Part shown: positions 37,003-47,002 of the stretch, in pieces
How positions within the stretch are numbered: position 1 is the first letter of the stretch
Layout of the letters: every line of letters starts with the position of its first letter
Assembly: GCF_027942865.1 (NCBI RefSeq)
Contig: NC_134524.1
Location: 20,389,536-20,453,535 of the forward strand
Reading direction: 5' to 3'
DNA: 64,000 nt
DNA from: Odontesthes bonariensis
Lineage: Eukaryota; Chordata; Actinopteri; Atheriniformes; Atherinopsidae
Notes under the pieces: model-generated
The model's input: only the letters and a program-made list of their open reading frames with translations
Databases searched by the model: none
Told to the model about the DNA's origin: nothing
Position numbers and translations under genes: made by a program

Positions 37003-37165
37003 AGCAGTGTTTTTTAATCCTTCCTGCCCCAACACACCTGATTCAAATGATCAGCTCGTCACCAAGCTCTGGAGCGGCCTGATAACGAGCCACTCATTTG
37101 AATCAGGTGTGCTGGAGCAGGAAACGTCTAAAACATGCAGGGCAGTGGTCTCCGAGTATTATGGG
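37003..37165. mobile_element. Short foldback MITE
   Basis: Arms around ACACCTGATTCAAATGATCA and its complement CATTTGAATCAGGTGTG fold back on each other with a short loop. The flanking AGAGCAGTGTTTTT and GGCAGTGGTCTCCGAG resemble the ends of a common fish hAT-type MITE. Its boundaries are approximate. Confidence 0.55.
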
Positions 37166-37679
37166 GATGTAGACTGTAAATTAATACATGTAAAATACGT
37201 AAATACATTTTTACATGTGTGATTCCAATGAATATAGATGCCTCAATCTTAGGTAACGGAAACACACAGATTCTTATTTTTCACGAATGAAAATGTAGTG
37301 AAGGAATCTCGTATTTTTAAGACAGCAGAAGGATCTCCCACACACTGTTCTGATTCCTTAACAATATTTAAATGCAACATTTCTGTACCAGACCCTCATC
37401 AGGCAATAAAATTCAAACGAATCAGAGGACATCGTAAAAAAGGAAGTCGCTGTAAGTGTGCAACCAGTCACAGTTCTCCAGATATCACCAAAACACATCA
37501 GCAGTGCACATAATTCCAAAAGTTTTTTTTATTATTCCAAAAATTCAAACACAAAAATGTGGCTGTACAAACAAGGATGACCCAACAGAAATAACTAGAA
37601 ATGGAGATTTAAGAAAAGGAATCAACATGACTTTGAACCAGAAAAACAACACACATTTTAAACATATATATATTAACCT

Positions 37680-37930
37680 GATATTGTCATGGTCTGGTTC
37701 AGTTAATATTCTAGTTCATCTTGCTTCCTGTTTTATTTTGAAGAGCCCGGCCCCTTGTGTTTTCTGTTTAACGTGCTTCCTGTCCTTGTTTTACACCTGG
37801 ATTCATTTAGCTAATCACCATCACCTGCCACTAATTAGTGGTTTGCTTCCTCAAAATAAAAACCCCTCGGTGTCTTTTGTCCATCGGCAGAACCCTGTCA
37901 TTACTTTCTTCATATCTCCCCAACGTCAGT
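37680..37930 (+). repeat. Probable dispersed repeat
   Basis: Blocks such as TCATGGTCTGGTTC, TTCCTGTTTTATTTTGAA and CACCTGCC occur in the style of an abundant fish repeat. The class cannot be fixed, and it has no coding capacity. Confidence 0.35.
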
Positions 37931-39176
37931 CAGTCGTGCGTCTTTACTTTAGATCTGTTGGTTTTATTTTCTAGTTTGTTGATTCTTCTGCCAGTGCAGC
38001 ACTATGTGTTCATTTGAAGGGAAAAAAAAAAAAATCCTTTATTGCCTCAGTCTGCCTACTTCTGCCTAATCTTCCTATTGAGCTGGTTGTCTCACCAACC
38101 GAAAGTGGTTCAATACCACAACAACATGTTGAAGGAATGTCATTGCGAGGCTCATCAAAACACACTGCAACAGGATAGTCTCTAGTTATTTGGCTGCAGA
38201 TAAAACTAGGAAAAACCAGCATTTCTTGTCAATGAGGGGTTGGATGAATATGGATAAAAACAATTCACCTAAATCAGTCTAAATTCCCTTTTCATTCGTA
38301 CTAATAATCTGACAAAACAGACACCGTCTTCATAAAGACGATAACTGGAGCAAGCCCACTGATGTTTACAGAATGAAGTCGGTTAGTGCAAAGAAAGTGT
38401 CATGGAAACTCAACGACCCTTTTTCGTCGGAGAGCAATAAAGTGAAACTGGAAGCTCCAACACCTGTCATCTGTGCATTCTTTAAGACGAGGACCTTATA
38501 AGGGACTGTCAAGGATGACTGATGGTGAGGGGGGGAAGCCAACAAGAGGTAAAGAAACAGATATATCTATACCGTCCTAATTCATGACATTGTTTCCCTG
38601 GATTTAGATAATACTTAAGCAAAAGGTCAGCCAGAGCCAGAAAGCCAGATAGATTGGATGCCGTACAGAGTTCTAATCTGAGGGGTTTAAAAATGAACTG
38701 CGTCACTCTGAGCCTTCCCTGCTTTGTAATATGAGATGCATATAAATTCAAAGAATGATTAGAAAGAGCCTCCTGAAAATGCATTTCTCCTCTCAGCATG
38801 ATGTATCCGAAATCGTAGATGTGTGCTAGTGGATAAAACGCAGGCTCGTGTGGTATTTCGCTTATGTCTCGCATTTTCACATCTCGAAAAATTAAATTTG
38901 CCCCGTTAAAGATTTCACGTCAAAATTTCAATATTTTCGTGTCCGCCTAAGTCATTGAGCGGAGATCACGATGCATCCGGCAATTTTCAACTCAGCCTTT
39001 GAAAGCCGAGTCAACACGTTGATTCTTTTTCAGAAGTTGAGCCACTGACGACGTCAGCTAGCGTGATCTTGAACGTAATATGGCTTAGAAACCGTGCTCT
39101 GAATAAGGGTGTATGTACATGCTCATGTTATTCAACATTTTTATTGTTACAGGTCCGGAATTGTATATCTTAAAGA
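37931..39176. other. No gene recognised
   Basis: AT-rich sequence between repeats. A 123-residue minus-strand frame at 38509-38880 shows no recognised motif and no splice or promoter context. Confidence 0.5.
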
Positions 39177-39411
39177 TAGGGCTGGGCAGCGATTTAAAAT
39201 TTTTAATCTAATTAATCACATGATTTCCCTGATTAATCACAGTTAATCGCATTTGTACGCAAAATCCAAAAATGAATTCAAAGGTAGTGTATAGCTTTTA
39301 GCATTTAGTTTTATTTTAAATGTGCTTCCATATGAATGAAAGTGCCATAACATTTGTTGTGCAAACACACTTTTAACATCAGCATTTTTATGTAGTTTTT
39401 ATGTAGAAGCC

Positions 39412-39858
39412 TCACTCTACTGTCTGTTTCCTTGAATGACTTGCTGCTATCAATTGTGTGTGATATTTTAGACTGGAACTACTGCGTGAATAAGACAATT
39501 CAACTTGGCAGTGTTTACAGATGACTTTGTTTCTGTCGACTCCGCAGTCTGGAAGAACTTTAAAATGAAAATGGCCGAGTAAAAGTTCCGTACCCTTCTC
39601 CATGTTTGGTGGATCCGCCAATGAATTTCTTTTCCGCTTCCGCAGCAGACAGCAACAGACTTTTACAATAATAAAATAAATAATAAAACAGGGGTGGTCT
39701 GTGGCGTAGTGGGTTGAGCAGGCGTCCCATGTCCAAGAGGCTACAGTCCTCGCTGCACCTGGCCCCGGTTCGAGTCCTGCATCGGACGGCCCTGTGCTGC
39801 ATGTCGTTCCCCCTCTCTCTGCCCCCTGCTTCCTGTCTCTCTGAACTTTCCTATCCAT
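39412..39858 (-). pseudogene. Chimeric frame: SINE antisense fused to BED finger (element B)
   Basis: A 148-residue uninterrupted minus-strand frame. Residues 1 to about 60 are the antisense translation of the SINE (MDRKVQRDRKQ...). The frame then runs through a linker into MEKGTELLLGHF and the BED segment KVICKHCQVELSY...SSSLKYH. In element A the same two parts are separated by a stop. The finger loses its second His pair through a shift after LKYH. Expression is unknown; I treat it as a by-product of nesting. Confidence 0.45.
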
Positions 39859-39902
39859 TAAAGCACAAAAGTCCTGAAAAATAATAATAAAAAATAAAAA
39901 AA
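39693..39902 (+). repeat. tRNA-derived SINE
   Basis: The head contains a Pol III A-box-like TGGCGTAGTGGG (39702-39713) and a B-box GGTTCGAGTCC (39767-39777) at tRNA spacing. These are followed by a CT-rich body and a tail of AATAATAATAAAA type. This is the layout of a tRNA-derived fish SINE. It is nested in hAT element B. Confidence 0.8.
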
Positions 39903-39985
39903 CGTGCGTTAATGCTAGATAAAATATTTATCGGCGTTAAATAATTAACGAGTTAACACGATAATAATGAGTTAACTCGCCCCTA

Positions 39986-41099
39986 CTTAAAAATGTTCTA
40001 TGAGAGGGCAGGGAGAAAAATGTAGGGGGGAAATGGGGAAAAGCATCTCCTTGGGAGAGTTGGAGGATCACATCTCTAATACAAATTTAAGATATTTTAG
40101 AATGTAGAAGAAATAAAAGAAAATATAAGGATGTGTTGCTTTAATTACGTCAAATAAGGGAAAGGAAAAGGAAAAAGGTGATCAGCTTTGGCTCTCTTTG
40201 ACCCTCAAAATGCTTCTGTAAAACATGTTGAATACCTTTATCTGTCAGTGTCATTAAGACATATGAAAAGAACATGTCAAATTGCACAAGATGACACAAC
40301 ATTAGTTCAAATAGCACACGATGAGATCAAATCACATCTCGGGTGAAGAGGAGATAAAGCTGCTGTCAACTGCATCTCTGTTTCTGGCTGTTTACACAGA
40401 ATATGGTGTTTGAGTAAATGCTGCATTGGCCTGGATAAACACATCCACATGTCTCAATTACTTTAAAAAAATTGATTTGAGTCATCAAAGGGAAAAAAGC
40501 CATGTGATGCATGAAAGGGTATTACCTGATACGGGTGTGATACAGATATTACAGTGAAAGAACTGACTGGAAGTGATTCACAATCCTCATTTAGGGACTG
40601 CATGCAAACACGAACATACACACACACACAACGAGAGGGAGAGCGCAAACATGCTGCAACAGGCAAGATCTGAGGGAGCAGAGCAGCTCACAAATTGAGT
40701 GTTGCCTGTGAAAGAAGCACTGGAGTGTTGTAGCTATTCATCAGCTGCGTGCGCCTGGCTGGTGAAGCCACAGGATACAAAGCCCGCACAGAAAAGCTCT
40801 TCAGAGGTTCTCCGGCTAAAAATAAAACGCCAATGCACACAGTTATTCTTGCATGGAATGCAGACATGGTTGATGTGTCCAGCTGCCCTCATCAATCCTC
40901 CCCCTGCACGCAAAGGTGGTACAGTTTAAGCTGCTTCGCCGCCTGAGTGTGAACAAGCAGCCGGGTGTATCCAGAGACTAATCGGCTGAGGAGACTGTCT
41001 TCCCAAAGTATTAAGCATTTGCTCACCTATACCAAAATTGCCTATCATTGCATTAGATAAATATGCAACCTCTCGTGGGTCATGTGAACAACTGAATAT
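39986..41099. other. No gene recognised
   Basis: AT-rich intergenic DNA with a few short frames and no domain or splice evidence. Confidence 0.5.
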
Positions 41100-41350
41100 A
41101 AATTGTAAAAATAGCGTCCATGAAGGTAAAGGTCACGTTGTAAAAATGACATATTTTAACCCTAAGTACCAATTTTTTTTTCTTACCCCTACCAAGTAGT
41201 TTAGCTTTCTAGCCCCTAACCAAGTTATGTTATTGCTTAAATCCTAACAGGAAGTGGCTACATTTCATCTTAATGTGATGTGTTTACCTGTAACTAAGCA
41301 AATAGCAAAATGGTGTCCGTTAAGGTAATGGTTGTTCTGTAAAAAGAAAT
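41100..41350 (+). repeat. Dispersed repeat pair, copy 2
   Basis: Partner of 10000-10190, with ccaagtagtttag, ccaagttatgttat and gatgtgtttacctg blocks in the same order and orientation. No coding capacity is seen. Confidence 0.45.
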
Positions 41351-41940
41351 GAAGTGTTTCAATGCTAACCATCTTTTTTTCCCCCCCTTAAATGAAGTAC
41401 TTCTAAATCTAAACCCTTCCACCAAAACCCTACCAGAAAGGGAAAAAGGTCTGAAGTTTAACTGAGTATTAAGTACATTTTGTCATATGTTGGTCTCGAA
41501 CATGTTCCATACAGTTATCTCACGTCAGTAACTGACCCCTTTCTACCTCCATTAGAATTTTTTGGCTTATTAAAGGAAAAACTTGTGATGTCTGCTCCGA
41601 TGTGAAAGCACTCTTGGGAGTCTCATGTCCCTCCTACCACTTGCAGGAGCGGTGCTTACCAGGATGCTTTTATGGGACGTCTGTAAGGGTATGAACGAAT
41701 GACCTACATGGTCGCTTTGACTGGAGAACTTGCGTTCAGGCAAACACGTTTCGTCACTCAACCCCAATGTTTCTGATTCTCGTTGCCTGCATCCTGTTGG
41801 AAAGCAAATTGAGGAAAAAATGGGTGTTGACAGCAAGGTCTTTCTCACATTTCTCGCATCAAAGCAGCTGATAAGTTTTGAAGCCCTTCTTACACCAGTC
41901 TAAAAACCCACCAACACCCACTTCAATCTGGCTTTTGAGT
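41350..41940. other. No gene recognised
   Basis: Ordinary intergenic DNA. A 92-residue minus frame at 41570-41848 has no recognisable motif. Confidence 0.45.
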
Positions 41941-42140
41941 GCAATACGAAAGACTTGGCAGACACTTTTATCCAAAGTGACTCACATTTATTGAACACGC
42001 TAGGAGGGGCAATGTGGGATTCGGTGTCTTACCCAAAAATACTTCAACATGTACATTGGGGAAGTTGGGAATTAAACCAGCACCAGCAAACCAACAATTC
42101 TACCTCCAGAGCTACAAACACCCTGAATGCCATTTAATTG
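41941..42140 (-). repeat. LINE/SINE tail-like repeat, minus orientation
   Basis: It contains GCAGACACTTTTATCCAAAG, the complement of the CTTTGGATAAAAGCGTCTGC signature seen at 51260-51280, followed by an ATTGAACACGC..GGGGCAATG..TCTTACCC body common in fish dispersed repeats. Confidence 0.55.
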
Positions 42141-42448
42141 GTAGTCAGTCCCACCTCAAATGACTCCTCAGTACTTGTTGGTACTCATCAACCACAGCTC
42201 CAACTAGCATTGATTGGAACACAGCACTCAGGTGCACACACATTAAAAAAAAACAAAAGGGTGCTGCACTCAAGGCTACATAGGTGGGCACAGTTTACTT
42301 TATTCCTACAAAAATGTCTTTACCAGCTGTAATGTCTCACATGGAGACATTCACAGACATAAAGACAAGAAACGGACCAATATCACCCATCTGCGATACA
42401 GCTGGCAGCTCGTTTCATTTTTAACAACAGTCAGTCAGTTTGTAACAA

Positions 42449-43096
42449 CACTCAGTGGGGTTACATGGCACTGAAAGGATCAGATAACTGGCTAAATTAC
42501 AATAAGATTGAGTTATTAAGTGCATGTAGACACCTTAATCTGACAAGAAATTGGGTCGAATCGAGTTACTTGCAATCGGATTAAGACCCCGAGATAACTC
42601 GAGATAACTCGGTTGAAAGTCAAATTAAACGTGAAGCACGTGGTGAATTAGACTTTGCGTCCTGCGCATGCTCAAGATTTTTTCCCGGGGTCGGGAACCA
42701 GAAGTCGGAAGAGACGATATTACTGTTGTAGTCGCGTCAGAAAGAAAAACACTGCGATGGAGAATGCGCCGTTGTGCATCGCGTTTGTGCAATAAGCAGC
42801 TCACCATGAACGAAATGTAGAGGGACGTAGCTTCATCTTGCTCTTAATTCGCCATTTTCTCGAATGCCTGAGTTTGTTGTTGGTGGTGTTGAAGGGGTCA
42901 ACCGGAAGTGGCTCTATTAGCAATAGTTGAAATGGGTACAGCGCCACCTATCGTATCGGAGTATGACATGCTTTGTGCCTCTCATCCGATTTATTCACCG
43001 CCATATATCCAAGGATAATTACCCTTTCTCAACTCATTCTTTTTGTAATTTAGCCAATTATCTGATCCTTTCAGTGTCATGTAACCCCACTGAGTG
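42449..43096. mobile_element. 648-bp MITE with ~69-bp terminal inverted repeats, intact copy
   Basis: The left end CACTCAGTGGGGTTACATG is matched by the complement of the right end over about 69 bases with few mismatches. The interior holds CGGATTAAG/CCGAGATAACTCG repeats and no coding frame. The target duplication cannot be settled from these flanks. A second copy lies at 63003-63593. Confidence 0.8.
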
Positions 43097-45898
43097 TTAC
43101 ATAGCTAACCCAATCACTGAATGGTATCCCTGAAAGCATTCAGACACCTTTCAAGTAATCTTCACAGCTTTAGTGCCCCGCAATGAGCTCCTGTTCTCAC
43201 TTTCTCTGAGAATTTCCCACCTTGGGTCAACATGAAGTCCCACGAGCGCTAATGGTGCAACTTAAATGCCAGTTTACCTGGTTTTAAAGAGATGGCACAT
43301 GATCAGATCTAGGAGGCATCATTTCAGTCAAAGGTTCGGTCTTCCTGTTGCTGGGGCACAGGGAGGTTATCCACGCCAACTACCATTCATGCTCAGCAGA
43401 ACTACTGTATCCTCCCGAAGGAGTTGAGAGCATTGATACTCTGTCTAAAAAAGAACAGAGGGCTTGTGGAGAAAGGTAGAGGACAACATAGCAGCTGGAA
43501 GGAGGAGGACGCAGAGGAAGCAACATGCTGATATGCGAGTAGATAATAAGGAGGGCGAGCTTACGGGTTATTCGTGTGCGTTTGAGAGGGAAGGGGGAAG
43601 ATGCAGAAGACGGAAGAAGCAAGATGAGAGGGTTAACTAAAGCAGAATTTTCTGTTTATTGCAGGCGGCGCTCTTCAAGCAGAAACATGACAGCGGGAGA
43701 GACGGAGGTGGTAAATGAGGTTTGGTTTAGGGTGAGAGCTGGGGTGAGAAGATGGGGGGGTGGAGGGGTTCAAGAGAGGATAAACAAACGCAATGTGGCT
43801 TCAAGCAGACACTTTACCGTGTGCTGTACTGCAGGGAAGGAAAGAAAAGAAGAAAAAAAACAGGAAGCAAGGCAGCAGAAGAAGGGTATCATTTCTATTT
43901 TTAAACCTGACAGAACATTTGGATAGGGTTATGGAAAATAAAACAAAAGAAAGTCAGAACAAAGGAGAGGGAAAAGAAAAGGCAGACGATTGAAAGAGAT
44001 GAAACGGTTGACGGCAGCAACGACGAGCTGCCAGAGAGAGGAAGGGAAAGGGGGAGGAAAGGGGGAAGGGAGGGAGGAATACATTTACCTTGACTGACAC
44101 TGCGACAGGGAGAGAAAGCAGAATCCCCTTCCCTAAGATATTGTAGCTCCACAACATCATGCGACATAATCTCTGCAGTGGGTTTGCTGTAGGGCCACAC
44201 TGAGCATGAACATTATGCGAAAACGCACACGTGCAGGTAAGATCTGTGGGCACATCGCCACAGGTTCAAGAACTTTTGGAGCAACTGCAAATGCACAAAG
44301 ATTTCCATAATAAAAAATATTGGAGCGAGCGTGCTGGACAGCAAGACTAGTGCAGACTGTCTTAAAATATGCAGATAATGAAGACGTATAAGATGATCAA
44401 TCATGTGTAAGAGATGGCGATCCAGTGGCAGTTTAAGGTAGCAAGATAGATCAGTATAATCTCAGGGACCTGGATTCGTTTTCGACATCAATACTGTCAA
44501 TATGGTGCAGTACAAGAAGGAAAATCAATCCCTCTGAGGTGACAAATTGAGGGCTCACAGCTCAAAGTAGCTGAGCAGAAATTAAACACCTTTCTGTCAG
44601 GCTACATTTACTGCATTGCCGCTTCAACTATGATCTCTGATTGTAAGCGGTTTGTGAATAACTCCATCATTTCTGCTTATGCCTTGGCAGAACTAAATTG
44701 TTGCCACGGGCGACAGCATCAGCTGCTACACTGGGGTAAAAATGCAGGATGAATGTAAAGTCCACGTTGGCAGGAAACAAGAGCTGTCTCAGTGCCAGCC
44801 CAAGGCTGCCCACTAGTGGTAGAGATGAAGAATTGGCGACTTCTGATGCATTAAATTATGATCTACGCAAAAAAAAGGGGAGAATAGTTGAAAGCAGTTA
44901 AAAAAGAAGAATGTGCTGAGTATTAACACACCCAAAATGCCCTTGAATAATGAGAGATTTTACATTAGTGTTTAGTGGTCTTCTTGAGAAGGGTGGTAAT
45001 AAACTTTGCATTCCCTACATTCTCATCTAGCACTGACACGCCTTTTTAAGCAGAGGGATGAGGCAAAGGAGTTTTGCAAATCCGGATGCTTTTGAAATTA
45101 CAGGTCAGGCACATTAAAGTCGACTATTACGGTATGTCCCATTAGAGACGGAAAACAGAGGTAAAACAGCCGACCTCACGCAACAATGACAAGCTGTAGA
45201 AATTATTTGTTTTTTTTAACACAATCCACTTGGCACCGCCTATAGTTTGTGTTATCTTTTTTAGAGTACCATCAACAAGCAAAAATGATTTCAGATACAA
45301 ACGTGTAAATGAAATAAAACACAAGTTTGTGGTAAGCAGCCTTGGGGTCAGGTAAACACAGTGAAAACTTCCAACTTCTGCATCTGAGAATCTACAAAAT
45401 TTCCCATAAACTAAATTTAGAAGCTGAAGAGGAAATAAGAAAAGGCCGCAGGTACATTCCCTCCGTGGCTACGATTACATAACAAGATGCAGCAATCACA
45501 GACCTCAGAGCAGTTACGAATGTCGGTGCAGGAAAAGGTGAACATACCTGGTGCCTGTCATACCGGTGAGAGCAGCCAAGAGAGCCACAGTAAGTATTAC
45601 AACCATGTGGTCTGTGTGTAAGATGGAGTTTTACATTTTTCTTTCGTAAAGGGACTTATGTTCGAAAAGATAATGGCACAATGCATTGATTTACTAAAAA
45701 ATTGTACACCTAACTGTATAGGTGCTACATTGAACTGGTTGCAACTTAACTTAAGCTGAATGTAACAGTCATGACACACTGTTGATTTACATATGTTAAG
45801 TTACAGTTTTTATCAACTCTGTAGCAAAACATCAGCCGCACAATGACCAAAACGTGGTTTGAGACAGCTTTGGGATCCAACATTCAGTATTTTGTTCC
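43097..45898. other. No gene recognised
   Basis: Purine-rich stretches around 43560-44080 give low-complexity frames rich in Lys, Arg and Glu. Otherwise AT-rich intergenic DNA. The promoter and 5' UTR exon(s) of the TRIM gene starting at 46427 probably lie somewhere here but could not be placed. Confidence 0.45.
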
Positions 45899-46267
45899 TC
45901 GACAGAACCAAAGTCATCTGTAAACACTGCCAAGTTGAATTGTCTTCTCACCGTTCCAGTCTAAAATATCACTTAAAGGCAAAACACACAACTGATACCA
46001 GCAAGTCATTCAAGGAAACAGACAGTGGAGCGAGGCTTCTACATAAAAACTACATATAAAGGCTGATGTTAAAAGTGTGTTTGCACAACAAATGTTATGG
46101 CACTTTCATTCAAATGGCAGCACATTTAAAATAAAACTCAATGCTAAAAACTATACACTACTTTTGAATTCATTTTTGGATTTTGTGTACAAATGCGATT
46201 AATCGTGATTAATCAGGGAAATCATGTGATTAATTAGATTAAAAATTTTAATCGTTGCCCAGCCCTA
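45899..46267 (+). mobile_element. hAT element C, 5'-truncated, with BED finger
   Basis: It matches element A from its CGACAGAACCAAAGTC position to the GCCCAGCCCTA end. The BED segment (KVICKHCQVELSS..SSLKYHLKAKHTTD) is still open. Everything upstream of the finger, including the SINE, is missing. It ends 160 bases before the TRIM start codon. Confidence 0.7.
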
Positions 46268-46426
46268 AATTTAAGTCATCAAATCTTTTAAGACAAAAGA
46301 AGAGAGAAAGAGCCCTTTTGCAACATATTATATTATATGTTTTAAGAAGTTTTTTTTAGTTCAAAACAAAACAAAACATACAGTATATGTTTGTATCTAG
46401 TTAAATTTTTCCCAATGCTTTCAGAC

Positions 46427-47002
46427 ATGTCGGGAACACAGGATGAGTTAAAGTTTCGTTGCTCCGTCTGTCTGGACCTTTTCATCGACCCAGTCTCAAC
46501 ACCATGTGGCCACAACTTCTGCAAGCTCTGCCTTGAGAATTACTGGGACAACACAGATGTGTATCACTGCCCCCTGTGTAAGGAGACATTCTACAAGAAA
46601 CCAAAGCTGCAGGTCAACATCACCTTGCGAGAGGTTGTGGATCACTTCAAAAGCACAATTTCAAGCGCTGTGACCTGCGGGGAAAGCTGCAAGGCCAAAC
46701 CGGGTGAAGTGGTATGTGACGTCTGCACAGATGTGAAACTAAAGGCTTCCAAGTCCTGCCTGGTGTGTATGGTGTCTTACTGTGAAACTCACCTGGAGCC
46801 TCACAAGACAGCATCAGCTCTGAATAAACATAAGCTCATTGAACCAGTCAGGAACCTGGAGGACAGGATATGCAAGAAGCATGAGAGGATCTTGGAGCTG
46901 TACTGCAAGAACGAGGAAATGTTCATTTGTCAGATCTGTGCTGATACCAGCCACAGACGGCACCAAGTGGTGACATCAGAGGTCGCAGTACAGCAGAAAA
47001 TG
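46427..47002 (+). CDS. TRIM gene 1 exon 1: RING and both B-boxes
   Basis: 192 codons, ending QQKM before donor GTAAAT at 47003. All zinc ligands of the RING and both B-boxes are present. Unlike gene 2, there is no intron between the B-boxes. Confidence 0.92.

Larger units (their letters stand above)
39177..39985 (-). mobile_element. hAT-like element B with nested SINE and BED-finger fragment
   Basis: It starts TAGGGCTGGGC and ends GCCCCTA, 809 bp. Flanking octamers CTTAAAGA and CTTAAAAA match at 7 of 8 positions, the 8-bp duplication expected for hAT. It is the inverse orientation of element A and shares the same internal order, including the SINE in the same relative place. It is non-autonomous. 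Confidence 0.75.

Noticed and set aside
39693..39780. tRNA gene candidate
   Set aside because: A- and B-boxes are present, but the body does not fold as a functional tRNA and continues into a CT-rich SINE body and A-rich tail.
43560..44253. Lys/Glu-rich and Ser/Leu/Pro-rich frames on both strands
   Set aside because: Purine-rich low-complexity DNA; both strands are open for compositional reasons.
46391..46426. Upstream extension of TRIM gene 1 (start before residue MSG)
   Set aside because: The stretch is a pyrimidine-rich intron end with a TTTCAG acceptor at 46424. The only in-frame ATG there (46415) would be spliced out.
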